Shown here: positions 27,042-34,550 of the stretch, piece by piece
Layout of the letters: each line of letters opens with the position of its first letter
How positions within the stretch are numbered: position 1 is the stretch's first letter
Source of the DNA: Sphingobacterium sp. UGAL515B_05
Lineage (GTDB): Bacteria; Bacteroidota; Bacteroidia; Sphingobacteriales; Sphingobacteriaceae
Length of the DNA: 64,000 nt
Assembly (NCBI RefSeq): GCF_033097525.1
Contig: NZ_CP109907.1
Span: 5,394,001-5,458,000, forward strand
Reading direction: 5' to 3'
Program-made: the position numbers and the translations under genes
Notes under the pieces: generated by a model
The model's database searches: none
What the model was told of the DNA's origin: nothing
What the model saw: the letters and a program-made list of their open reading frames with translations, nothing else

Positions 27042-27887
27042 ATGCAAATCAAAAAATATTCCGGTGAATTAGTTCCATTTAATGGTGACTCGCTGCGCCA
27101 TTCGCTTTCTCGTTCGGGTGCCAATGCCGACCAGGTCAACCAGGTCTACGATAAGGTACTCAACGAAATATATGATGGCATTTCAACAAGAGAGCTCTAT
27201 CAGCTGGCCTTTGACACGTTGAAAACAGTACGAAATTCCTTCGCCGCACGCTATAGCCTAAAAAAAGCCTTACGTGAACTAGGACCGGAAGGCTTCTACT
27301 TCGAAAAATACATTGCTCACCTATTACGATCCATCGGCTATGAAAGCACCACGGGACAGACCGTACAGGGGCATGCTGTTTCGCATGAATTGGACGTTGT
27401 AGCTTATAAGGACGGAAAACTGATTACCGCGGAATGCAAATTTCGAAACGATATTGACGCTAAAATATCGGTCACAACACCGATGTATTACCTTTCCAGA
27501 TTCAAAGATATCAGTGGTATCAATTATCAGTTCTTTGGGAAGCAGCTGCAGTTCCAAGAAGGTTGGCTGATTACCAATGCTTACTTCACCTCCGATTCGA
27601 TTGATTTTGCCAAATATTATAAGATCAATCTGCTCTCTTGGGATTACCCAAAAGATAATAGCATCAAAAAAAGAGTAGACAAAGCAGTTTTCTATCCAGT
27701 CACCTGCCTAACAACGCTTTCAGACCTGGAGGAACAGCAACTACTCAAAAACCAGCTTATTTTAGTGAAAGATATTGTCAGCAGTCCCGAAAAATTAGAT
27801 CTCCTAAACCTATCAAAAGAACGGAAAGAAAAGGTTTTAAATGAGGCTCGCGAACTTATAAACTACAAGGTGGAAGAAGAGTATTAA
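27042..27887 (+). CDS. ATP-cone domain fused to Mrr-like restriction endonuclease domain
   Basis: The first 80 or so residues (IKKYSGELVPFNGDSLRHSL, then YDGISTRELYQLAFDTL) match the ATP-cone, the nucleotide-sensing module of ribonucleotide reductases and NrdR. Residues about 82-200 look like a PD-(D/E)xK nuclease of the Mrr type: Glu88 in FYFEKYIAHLLRSIGY, Asp118 in HELDVV, and the ExK pair Glu131-Lys133 in TAECKF. The C-terminal 80 residues are helical and unassigned. It may be a nucleotide-controlled DNA nuclease. It is a lone gene, with no methylase nearby, ending at a terminator shared with ispE. Confidence 0.82.
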   Translation: MQIKKYSGELVPFNGDSLRHSLSRSGANADQVNQVYDKVLNEIYDGISTRELYQLAFDTLKTVRNSFAARYSLKKALRELGPEGFYFEKYIAHLLRSIGYESTTGQTVQGHAVSHELDVVAYKDGKLITAECKFRNDIDAKISVTTPMYYLSRFKDISGINYQFFGKQLQFQEGWLITNAYFTSDSIDFAKYYKINLLSWDYPKDNSIKKRVDKAVFYPVTCLTTLSDLEEQQLLKNQLILVKDIVSSPEKLDLLNLSKERKEKVLNEARELINYKVEEEY

Positions 27888-27893
27888 TAACAT

Positions 27894-27950
27894 CCTAAAA
27901 AAAGCGTTATGTGTACCTGTTTGGACAAATATACATAACGCATTTTTAGG
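27894..27950. terminator. Bidirectional terminator between nuclease gene and ispE
   Basis: Arms CCTAAAAAAAGCGTTATGTG and its near-perfect complement (27930-27950) flank a 14-nt loop, with A- and T-tracts usable in both directions. Confidence 0.85.
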
Positions 27951-27963
27951 AACTGATATACTC

Positions 27964-28779
27964 TTACAGCTTGGTTGGATGATAGATCTTGCCATATTTT
28001 GCAAGCTCGCTTAAATCTGTTTTGTCCCAAAATATACCATATATAGCCGCGCCGGAACCCGACATAGAAGCATATATCGCTCCTTTTTGATATAAAGTTT
28101 CTTTGATTTCTTTCAACAATGGGTAACTCTCGAAAATACCATCCTCAAAATCATTTCGAATATGAAACTTCCATTCTTGTATAGGTAAACGAATTGCTTC
28201 TTCCAAATTAACTTCGGGAGCCTTAGGCTGCACGCCAGCATAAGCTTCAGCCGTAGAAATATGAATGTTAGTCATGATAACTGCAATATGATAGGCGTCC
28301 AAATTTAGATTTAAATCTTTAAAGTCGGTTCCAATTCCTGTTGCAAATACCGGATTATTTGCGATAAAAAAAGGGCAATCGGCCCCTAGCTTTGCGGCAT
28401 ACCCTTTCAACTGCCCTTCTGTAAGATTTAATTGAAAGAATGTATTGAGTCCTTTCAATACAAAAGACGCATCCGCAGAACCGCCACCTAAGCCTGCTCC
28501 AATGGGAATTTGTTTGATCAAATCAATTGAAACGGGCGGAATGCCGTAATCTTTTTCCAACAATTCAAAAGCTCTTATACAAAGGTTATCACGGAGATTT
28601 CCCGGGATATGTTCTCCCTGAATATTTAGTGTTGTCTCCGTAGCAGTCGTATCCAATAATTCGATAATATCGTAAATTGGAAGTGGATAAAAAACACTGT
28701 TCAGCTCATGATAACCATCCGTACGCTTGGCAATTACTTGCAGTCCGATATTTAGTTTAGCGTTTGCAAAAAGTATCAT
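27964..28779 (-). CDS. ispE: 4-diphosphocytidyl-2-C-methyl-D-erythritol kinase
   Basis: The 271-residue GHMP kinase has the N-terminal ANAKLNIGLQV with the substrate Lys, RTDGYHEL, and the ATP-binding PIGAGLGGGSADASF. GADCPFF and the C-terminal MSGSGAAIYGIF are also present. It phosphorylates CDP-methylerythritol in the MEP isoprenoid pathway. It is 30 bp downstream of apt on the same strand and ends at a terminator. Confidence 0.96.
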   Translation of the reverse strand: MILFANAKLNIGLQVIAKRTDGYHELNSVFYPLPIYDIIELLDTTATETTLNIQGEHIPGNLRDNLCIRAFELLEKDYGIPPVSIDLIKQIPIGAGLGGGSADASFVLKGLNTFFQLNLTEGQLKGYAAKLGADCPFFIANNPVFATGIGTDFKDLNLNLDAYHIAVIMTNIHISTAEAYAGVQPKAPEVNLEEAIRLPIQEWKFHIRNDFEDGIFESYPLLKEIKETLYQKGAIYASMSGSGAAIYGIFWDKTDLSELAKYGKIYHPTKL

Positions 28780-28809
28780 GTGAAATGCTCTAAATCGTAT
28801 ATTTTAAAA

Positions 28810-29337
28810 TTAATAACTTACCAATGAAAAGATATTATCACTGAACCTGGATAATCTTCCTTTCGCCTTTAGGAAGTCCAAAGAGATGATAAAACTATAA
28901 GCGACGATCTCGCCACCAAGTCTTTCAATAAGTTTACTGGCAGCAACGACGGTACCCCCTGTCGCTAAAAGATCGTCGTGAACCAATATGCGGCTTCCTT
29001 TTTCAAAAGCATCTTCATGGATTTCAATCGTTGCCTGGCCGTATTCCAGTGCATAAGATTCAGATACAGTCTTAAAAGGTAATTTACCCTGTTTTCGAAT
29101 TGGAATAAAAGGCAAGCCCAGCCTATTGGCAAGTAAAAATCCAAATAGAAAACCCCGGCTCTCAATTCCAGCAATAGCATCTATCTCTATTCCTTGCAAC
29201 TGATCAATAATCGCATCAACCATTTCGCTACACAATGCCGCATCTTTCAACAAAGGGGTAATATCTTTAAAGACAATACCAGGTTTAGGAAAATCCACAA
29301 TATCCCGGATTTCCAGTTTCAATTTATCTTGAATCAT
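28810..29337 (-). CDS. apt: Adenine phosphoribosyltransferase
   Basis: From the ATG at 29337 the protein has 175 residues; a TTG two codons earlier is unlikely to be used. Family landmarks are FPKPGIVFKDITPLL, GIESRGFLFG and the PRPP loop VHDDLLATGGT. It converts adenine and PRPP to AMP in purine salvage. Its start overlaps the 3' end of the upstream helix-hairpin-helix frame by 14 bp, suggesting translational coupling. Confidence 0.95.
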   Translation of the reverse strand: MIQDKLKLEIRDIVDFPKPGIVFKDITPLLKDAALCSEMVDAIIDQLQGIEIDAIAGIESRGFLFGFLLANRLGLPFIPIRKQGKLPFKTVSESYALEYGQATIEIHEDAFEKGSRILVHDDLLATGGTVVAASKLIERLGGEIVAYSFIISLDFLKAKGRLSRFSDNIFSLVSY

Positions 29338-30285
29338 TCTCAAATATTAAATAAGGCGCAATCTTCGCAATCGCAAGATCTGAAAGTGTTCCTATTTTTG
29401 TCAAATCTTCTATATTGACATAACTTCCATGTTGATCCCGATAATTGACGATTAGTTTCGCATCTTTAGGGCTAAGATACGGATGTTTAGCCAATGAATT
29501 TGCATCAACTTTATTAATATTGATTTTTTTTATTCCATCTAAATTAGCTACCACAATATAGTCTTTAATTAGATCATACGTTTCAGCCGTAACTCCATAA
29601 ACCTCCTTTAACTGTTCTATACGATAGAAACCACCAAGAACATCTTTATATTTCAAAATGCGTTTGGATAGAATTGAGCCTATCCCTTTAAGACTGATTA
29701 ATGCCGTAGTATCACAGGTATTAATATCGATAAGTTCAGCTTTATTTCTTTCAAATTTATCATACAGCAAAGGTGCTCTGTCCTGTTGTTTCGTTCGTTC
29801 CGAATCGGGAATTGTTTTTATTTGGATGTAAGGCTCTAATCTCTTGTAAAGTCGCTCATTAATGGAGTAAATTTTCCTTAGATCGGTTTTTACCTTAAAA
29901 CGCCCCCCTTTCTTTCATAATTTTTCAGTACTGCAATCTGTTTATCAGAAAGTCCCAACTTATGCCAATCAGCGTGAGGTAAATTATTTGGATCAAAATA
30001 AAATAGCTTTTCATCATCTAAATCTGTAGTCGGCGAGATGGATACAACACTTTCGTTTTTATTCACATAGGGGCTATTAAACTCCTGTTTGTTGGGTGTA
30101 CTGGAAATCTCTATAGAATCGTGAAAGGACTGTTCAAAAAGTTTGGCCTGATTTGGAATAGGCTCTCTCGTATTACGTTTAATCAGCGTATAAATCGTCG
30201 CAAACAAAACGATAATCACCAAAATAATGAAAAATCCATTTTGTTCTGTTTTACTAAATTTAAAATAAGCCAATAGCCTTTTCAT
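29324..30285 (-). pseudogene. ComEA-like helix-hairpin-helix membrane protein, split by a frameshift at a G6 tract
   Basis: Two adjacent frames look like one gene. The upstream frame (30285 to 29890, 131 aa) has a membrane anchor (FFIILVIIVLFATIYTLI), then a region ending at ERKGG, after which it runs into a stop. Reading from the same spot in the -1 frame gives RFKVKTDLRKIYSIN without a stop and joins the downstream frame (to 29324). The downstream part carries repeated helix-hairpin-helix modules (LKGIGSILSKRIL, VDANSLAKHPYLSPKDAKLIV). The junction is the six-G tract at 29903-29908. It could be a sequencing error, a true null allele, a phase-variable tract, or a -1 programmed frameshift, since G-GGG-GGC is a slippery heptamer. 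The intact product would be about 310 residues, DNA-binding and membrane-anchored. Confidence 0.75.
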
Positions 30286-30331
30286 AAGCCGCTAACAATT
30301 GGGTTGTTTAAATTTAATAAATTATAAGGAA

Positions 30332-30371
30332 AATAAAAAGGGAATTATTAAAAAACAATTCCCTTTTTATT
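30332..30371 (-). terminator. Rho-independent terminator after the efflux adaptor gene
   Basis: Arms AATAAAAAGGGAATT (30332-30346) and AATTCCCTTTTTATT (30357-30371) are perfectly complementary, with A/T tracts at both ends, 22 bp beyond the adaptor stop. Confidence 0.85.
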
Positions 30372-30392
30372 AATTATTATCTACAAAGAGAT

Positions 30393-31697
30393 TTATAACT
30401 TTGACTTATCAACTTTTTCAACTTGACTACCGTCTTTTAAGGTTTTGGAAATCGCATCAAATGGTCTAGAAACGACCTCGTCTCCTTTTTTCAGTCCTGA
30501 AGTAACAATGATATTTTTATCATCCTGAATACCTGTCTTAACCAAAACCTGCTTAACTATTTTATCTTTTAGGACAAATACATATTCATCAACTTTCTTA
30601 TTTGTATTTGTAGAGTCTTTATCATCAGAGCGCACGGTTACCGATTGAATCGGTACAACCAGTCCTTTATCGTGTTTTGTAAATATCTGAACTGTTGCAG
30701 ACAGACCCGGTTTAAATGGCGATGCCACATTCTCTTTCATCAAGTCTTGATACGATTCTGCGCTGATGCGAACTTTTACATTAAAATTTGTCACCTGATC
30801 TGTCGATGATGTCGCCGTAGTTGTCGTTGCGATGTTTTTAGACGAGCTAGCGATTTCGGTCACAACACCTTTAAACTTTCTGTCCTTAAAAGCATCGACT
30901 TCAATCTCAGCCTGATTCCCTACTCTTACATTGTTAATATCATTTTCATTTACATCGACATTTACCTCCATCGAACTCATATTGGCGATACGCATAATTT
31001 CTGTACCCGCCATCTGCGCTGTTCCAACCACACGCTCACCCTTTTCAATAGACAAGAGAGAAATGATACCATCTGATGGCGCGTAAATTGTCGTCCGATT
31101 TAAATTGTCCTGTGCTTCTTTCACTGATGCCTGCGATTGGTCAATTCCATACTTTGTAGAACGAACAGTCTCTCTTTGCGCTTGGATAGAAGCCTGTGCT
31201 GCATGATATTCTGCCGAACTTTTATCCATTTCTGAGGCAGAAATAACACGTTTTTCAAAAAGTTCCTGATTCCGTTTATAGGTAGCAGCTACATTTTTGA
31301 AGTTTTCTTCCTGTTGTTTTAATTGCTGTTGTGCAGCGGCTAAATTGGCTCGCTGTGAATTCATTGCTGCAACAGATCGATCATAACCAGACTGCAAGAT
31401 ATCGGGTTTGATCCGACAGAGTACTTGTCCTTTTTTAACAAAATCACCTTCTTTAATGTTAAGCTCAACAACCTCTCCAGATACCTCTGAACTCAGTTTA
31501 ACCTCCACTTCAGGCTGAATCTTCCCACTTGCAGAAACTAATTCATCAACATCCATCTCTTTTACTACATCCACAGCGACTTTGGTAATCTCTCCTTTGC
31601 CAAACCAGCCTGCTTTAAAACCTATAAAACCAAGGACTACCAAGAGCACAACTATTATTAATATAATTTTTCCAATGCTACGTTTTTTCTTTGCCAT
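30393..31697 (-). CDS. Efflux periplasmic adaptor (HlyD/MacA family)
   Basis: The 434-residue protein has one N-terminal membrane anchor (IGKIILIIVVLLVVLGFIGF) and a split lipoyl/barrel-sandwich domain (KIQPEVEVKLSSEVSGEVVELNI). A long coiled coil (about 110-200; RANLAAAQQQLKQQEENF) and beta-barrel domains follow. It links an inner-membrane pump to a TolC channel. It follows the TolC-family gene by 13 bp. No ABC (MacB) or RND pump gene follows; the next gene past the terminator is unrelated, so its pump must be encoded elsewhere. Confidence 0.92.
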   Translation of the reverse strand: MAKKKRSIGKIILIIVVLLVVLGFIGFKAGWFGKGEITKVAVDVVKEMDVDELVSASGKIQPEVEVKLSSEVSGEVVELNIKEGDFVKKGQVLCRIKPDILQSGYDRSVAAMNSQRANLAAAQQQLKQQEENFKNVAATYKRNQELFEKRVISASEMDKSSAEYHAAQASIQAQRETVRSTKYGIDQSQASVKEAQDNLNRTTIYAPSDGIISLLSIEKGERVVGTAQMAGTEIMRIANMSSMEVNVDVNENDINNVRVGNQAEIEVDAFKDRKFKGVVTEIASSSKNIATTTTATSSTDQVTNFNVKVRISAESYQDLMKENVASPFKPGLSATVQIFTKHDKGLVVPIQSVTVRSDDKDSTNTNKKVDEYVFVLKDKIVKQVLVKTGIQDDKNIIVTSGLKKGDEVVSRPFDAISKTLKDGSQVEKVDKSKL

Positions 31698-31710
31698 TTC
31701 TTTTGTTAAA

Positions 31711-33084
31711 TCAAATAGGTAAATTGTTATCGAATTGAATTGGATTTCCGAGGTAATAATCGATGATCTTAGATCTGAATATTACATTATATTTTGCTTG
31801 AATAAGATCAAATTCGGCCTTATTTCGTTCTGTTTGAGTTGTAAATAATTCCAAAGAATTAGCCATACCAATATCGTAGCGCTCTTTTGTCGCTTTATAT
31901 GCGGTTTCAGCACTCTCAAATGCGACTGTAGCCGAGCTATAGCGTTGCTTGGCTGCATTAACATCTAATACAGCTTGATTCACGGCCTTGTTTAGATTAT
32001 TTTTTGCCAATTGTTCAGCGGCTTCAGCTTGCTTCAAACCGATCTTAGCCTTAGCCACATTCACTTTGTTTTGGTTATTATTGAAAATCGGAACTGTCAG
32101 ATTTAACGTTGTCCCCAATGCTTTGTTCCGCCCTAACTGATCATTAAACGATAGCTTTTGTTGTGTTAAATAGTCTCGTCCTTCGGAGGAATAATTTGTG
32201 CCATAACTTATACCAAGATCCAATGATGGATAATACCCCCCTTTGGCAATTTCTATTTGCTTAGCAGCAACATCTTTATCCAACGCGGCTTTCACAATGT
32301 CCGGTTGATGACGTAAAGCTGTTTCATAAACATCGACAGCATTACTATTTTCGACTTTTAAGATAGAAAATTCAACATTTGGCCTAACCAACGAGATTTC
32401 TGTCTGCGGTGGCATCTCCATCAACTGCTTCAATGTCAACAGGGAAAGCTGATAGGAATTCCCTAGGTTAACGCTGTTTAGCTGATCTGTTGCCACCTGG
32501 TTCTTAGATTTTGCGATGTCGGCTATTGTTTTGTTTCCCACAGCAAATTGTATGGAATCTAATTTATATTGCTGTTGGGAGAGTTTAAGTTGACCTCCAC
32601 TGGCTGTATAAAGTTCATAGTTAGTGATTGCATCAAGATAAGTAACCAACACATTCAGCACCAGATCGTTTTTGATCTTTTCAACCTGGGTCGCAGCAGA
32701 TTCCAACTGCGACTTGGTCGCCTTAATCTGATTAACTTGTTGAAAGCCTTTGAAGAGATTCACATTAGAACTTATGGAACCATATGCTGAATTGGTCCAG
32801 TGATTTCCGGTGATAGGCTGCCCCGCAACCTGATCGAAGAAAAACCCGTAGTTTAAACGCTGTGTTGCTCCCGCATTTAAGTTCGGGTACAAATTCGATT
32901 TCGCTTGAAATACATCTTGAGCAGCCAAATCTTTACTCAATTCCGCTTGCTTTATTTGTACATTTCGTTCCAAAGTCATGCGAATGGCTTCAGCCACATC
33001 TACAACCTGTTGGGCTTGAACCAAATCATTAGTTCCCAGAAATAATCCAGTAAATATTACTGCAGAATAATAAAATCTTTTCAT
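31711..33084 (-). CDS. TolC-family outer-membrane efflux channel
   Basis: From the ATG at 33084 the product has 457 residues with a signal peptide (MKRFYYSAVIFTGLFLGTN, ending near VQAQQ). An ATG at 33129 would place a basic 15-residue extension before it and leave almost no room for the divergent promoter. The sequence has the duplicated outer-membrane-efflux repeat, e.g. NAVDVYETALRHQPDIVKAA and long helical segments near 370-440. It forms a trimeric export duct. It is 13 bp upstream of the adaptor gene and divergent from the polysaccharide deacetylase. Confidence 0.9.
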   Translation of the reverse strand: MKRFYYSAVIFTGLFLGTNDLVQAQQVVDVAEAIRMTLERNVQIKQAELSKDLAAQDVFQAKSNLYPNLNAGATQRLNYGFFFDQVAGQPITGNHWTNSAYGSISSNVNLFKGFQQVNQIKATKSQLESAATQVEKIKNDLVLNVLVTYLDAITNYELYTASGGQLKLSQQQYKLDSIQFAVGNKTIADIAKSKNQVATDQLNSVNLGNSYQLSLLTLKQLMEMPPQTEISLVRPNVEFSILKVENSNAVDVYETALRHQPDIVKAALDKDVAAKQIEIAKGGYYPSLDLGISYGTNYSSEGRDYLTQQKLSFNDQLGRNKALGTTLNLTVPIFNNNQNKVNVAKAKIGLKQAEAAEQLAKNNLNKAVNQAVLDVNAAKQRYSSATVAFESAETAYKATKERYDIGMANSLELFTTQTERNKAEFDLIQAKYNVIFRSKIIDYYLGNPIQFDNNLPI

Positions 33085-33138
33085 GTCCATATGTAGAACC
33101 ATACATTTTTTTTTAGATTTGAACTTCATTTCTCGGTT

Positions 33139-33750
33139 ATGTATTTTGTCAAATCTCCATTCTTCCTTAGATGGCTATATCCTAAATCGATATGGAATAT
33201 GCCACGTCATGAAAAAAAAGTCTACCTTACTTTTGACGACGGTCCAATTCCTGAAATTACACCTTTTATACTCGATATCCTAAAAAAATATCAGGCAAAG
33301 GCAACATTTTTTTGTGTTGGTGAAAATATTAAAAAAAATCCACATTTGTTTCAACGAATTTTAGATGAAGGGCATCAGGTCGGCAACCATACTTACAACC
33401 ACCTCAAAGGCTGGGAAACAAATGACGAACAATATTTAGCGAATGTTAAAAAATGCCAAAAACTGACTCAAACAGATCTTTTTCGTCCGCCTTATGCCCG
33501 AGCAACCAAATCCCAACTCCGACAACTCTATAAAAAATACCGTGTGATTATGTGGGATATTATGTCGGGTGATTTTGATCCAAATTTAAGTCCTCAGAAA
33601 TGCCTAGAAAATATTTTACCCAACATTCAAAATGGCTCAGTTATTATCTTTCATGATAATATCAAAGCCATTCCTCGTGTTAAATATGCACTACCTAAAA
33701 CAATAGAATTTCTATTAAAAAATCACTATCAGCTTGCAAGGATAGATTAA
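33139..33750 (+). CDS. Polysaccharide deacetylase family protein (NodB domain)
   Basis: This 203-residue protein is almost entirely a NodB homology domain (CE4). Motif 1 is LTFDDGP, motif 2 is NHTYNHLKGW (the two metal His), motif 3 is FRPPYAR, and the end has IIFHDNIKA. It removes acetyl groups from N-acetylated sugars in peptidoglycan or another polymer. No clear signal peptide is seen; the N-terminal 30 residues are aromatic and basic and could anchor weakly. Its stop overlaps that of the convergent DUF4249 gene within a TTAA. Confidence 0.9.
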   Translation: MYFVKSPFFLRWLYPKSIWNMPRHEKKVYLTFDDGPIPEITPFILDILKKYQAKATFFCVGENIKKNPHLFQRILDEGHQVGNHTYNHLKGWETNDEQYLANVKKCQKLTQTDLFRPPYARATKSQLRQLYKKYRVIMWDIMSGDFDPNLSPQKCLENILPNIQNGSVIIFHDNIKAIPRVKYALPKTIEFLLKNHYQLARID

Positions 33751-34544
33751 GGTTTTTTTCGAGCAAACGTCACTTCAGATTCATAATATTTGCCAACACT
33801 GACACTGAAGTATCCCAGCGCATTATTGGTCAGATTTGAAATCGGGTTAGCAGGTGAAGCCGCACCGGGATTAATCATCTGAAAACTATTCCAGTAATTA
33901 TAAGCCCCCACATCGATACATTGCCGTAGGATGCGCACGCGATCACCAACTTTTAAATCACGATCGCGGTCAATAATATCATGCTGTACTTCTAGACCGT
34001 TGTTATATTTATCATTAAATACATCGATGAAACGTAATTTGCCCCCATTGACCGACATTTTATATTTATAATAATTGCCTTTTTCCGGTGGATCAATGAA
34101 TACCAGCGTTGGATAGTAAATTGTATCTGTAAATATAACCCGCTCCGAAAGCCCTATAGAATCCACGTCGACATAGCTGGGCACCGTTGATGTTCCCTGT
34201 ATTTCCTTCCCATCGGCAGTCTTAACCTGCAACTGGTAAGTGACTTTCTCCTGCAAACGCAATGTCTTATTGCTATAAACCCCGTCGTGGCCAGCCTGAA
34301 ACGTATAAGTCCGATTATTCTGCATATTCTTAACAATTACTTCAGCATCTGTTATCGGAGAAAATAGAGAATCTTTAATGCTTACAACCTTCTGAATACT
34401 AATTTCGTGCTGGTGATCCGAAACCATCAGATCGGCAGTAATAACCAATTGGCCTGTATTTTCCGGCAGTTCCAGGTCTATTTTGTCCTCACAGCCCCAT
34501 AAAGTAATTATTGAAACAGCTATAACACCTAATATCTTCTTCAT
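33747..34544 (-). CDS. DUF4249 family lipoprotein
   Basis: The 265-residue product has a signal peptide with lipobox LWGC followed by EDKIDLELPENTGQLVI, typical of DUF4249. The rest is predicted beta-sandwich. DUF4249 proteins are usually encoded beside a TonB-dependent receptor and probably act as its surface-exposed lipoprotein partner, as SusD does for SusC. Here the gene starts 6 bp after such a receptor. Substrate unknown. Confidence 0.88.
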   Translation of the reverse strand: MKKILGVIAVSIITLWGCEDKIDLELPENTGQLVITADLMVSDHQHEISIQKVVSIKDSLFSPITDAEVIVKNMQNNRTYTFQAGHDGVYSNKTLRLQEKVTYQLQVKTADGKEIQGTSTVPSYVDVDSIGLSERVIFTDTIYYPTLVFIDPPEKGNYYKYKMSVNGGKLRFIDVFNDKYNNGLEVQHDIIDRDRDLKVGDRVRILRQCIDVGAYNYWNSFQMINPGAASPANPISNLTNNALGYFSVSVGKYYESEVTFARKKP

Positions 34545-34550
34545 TCTTTG

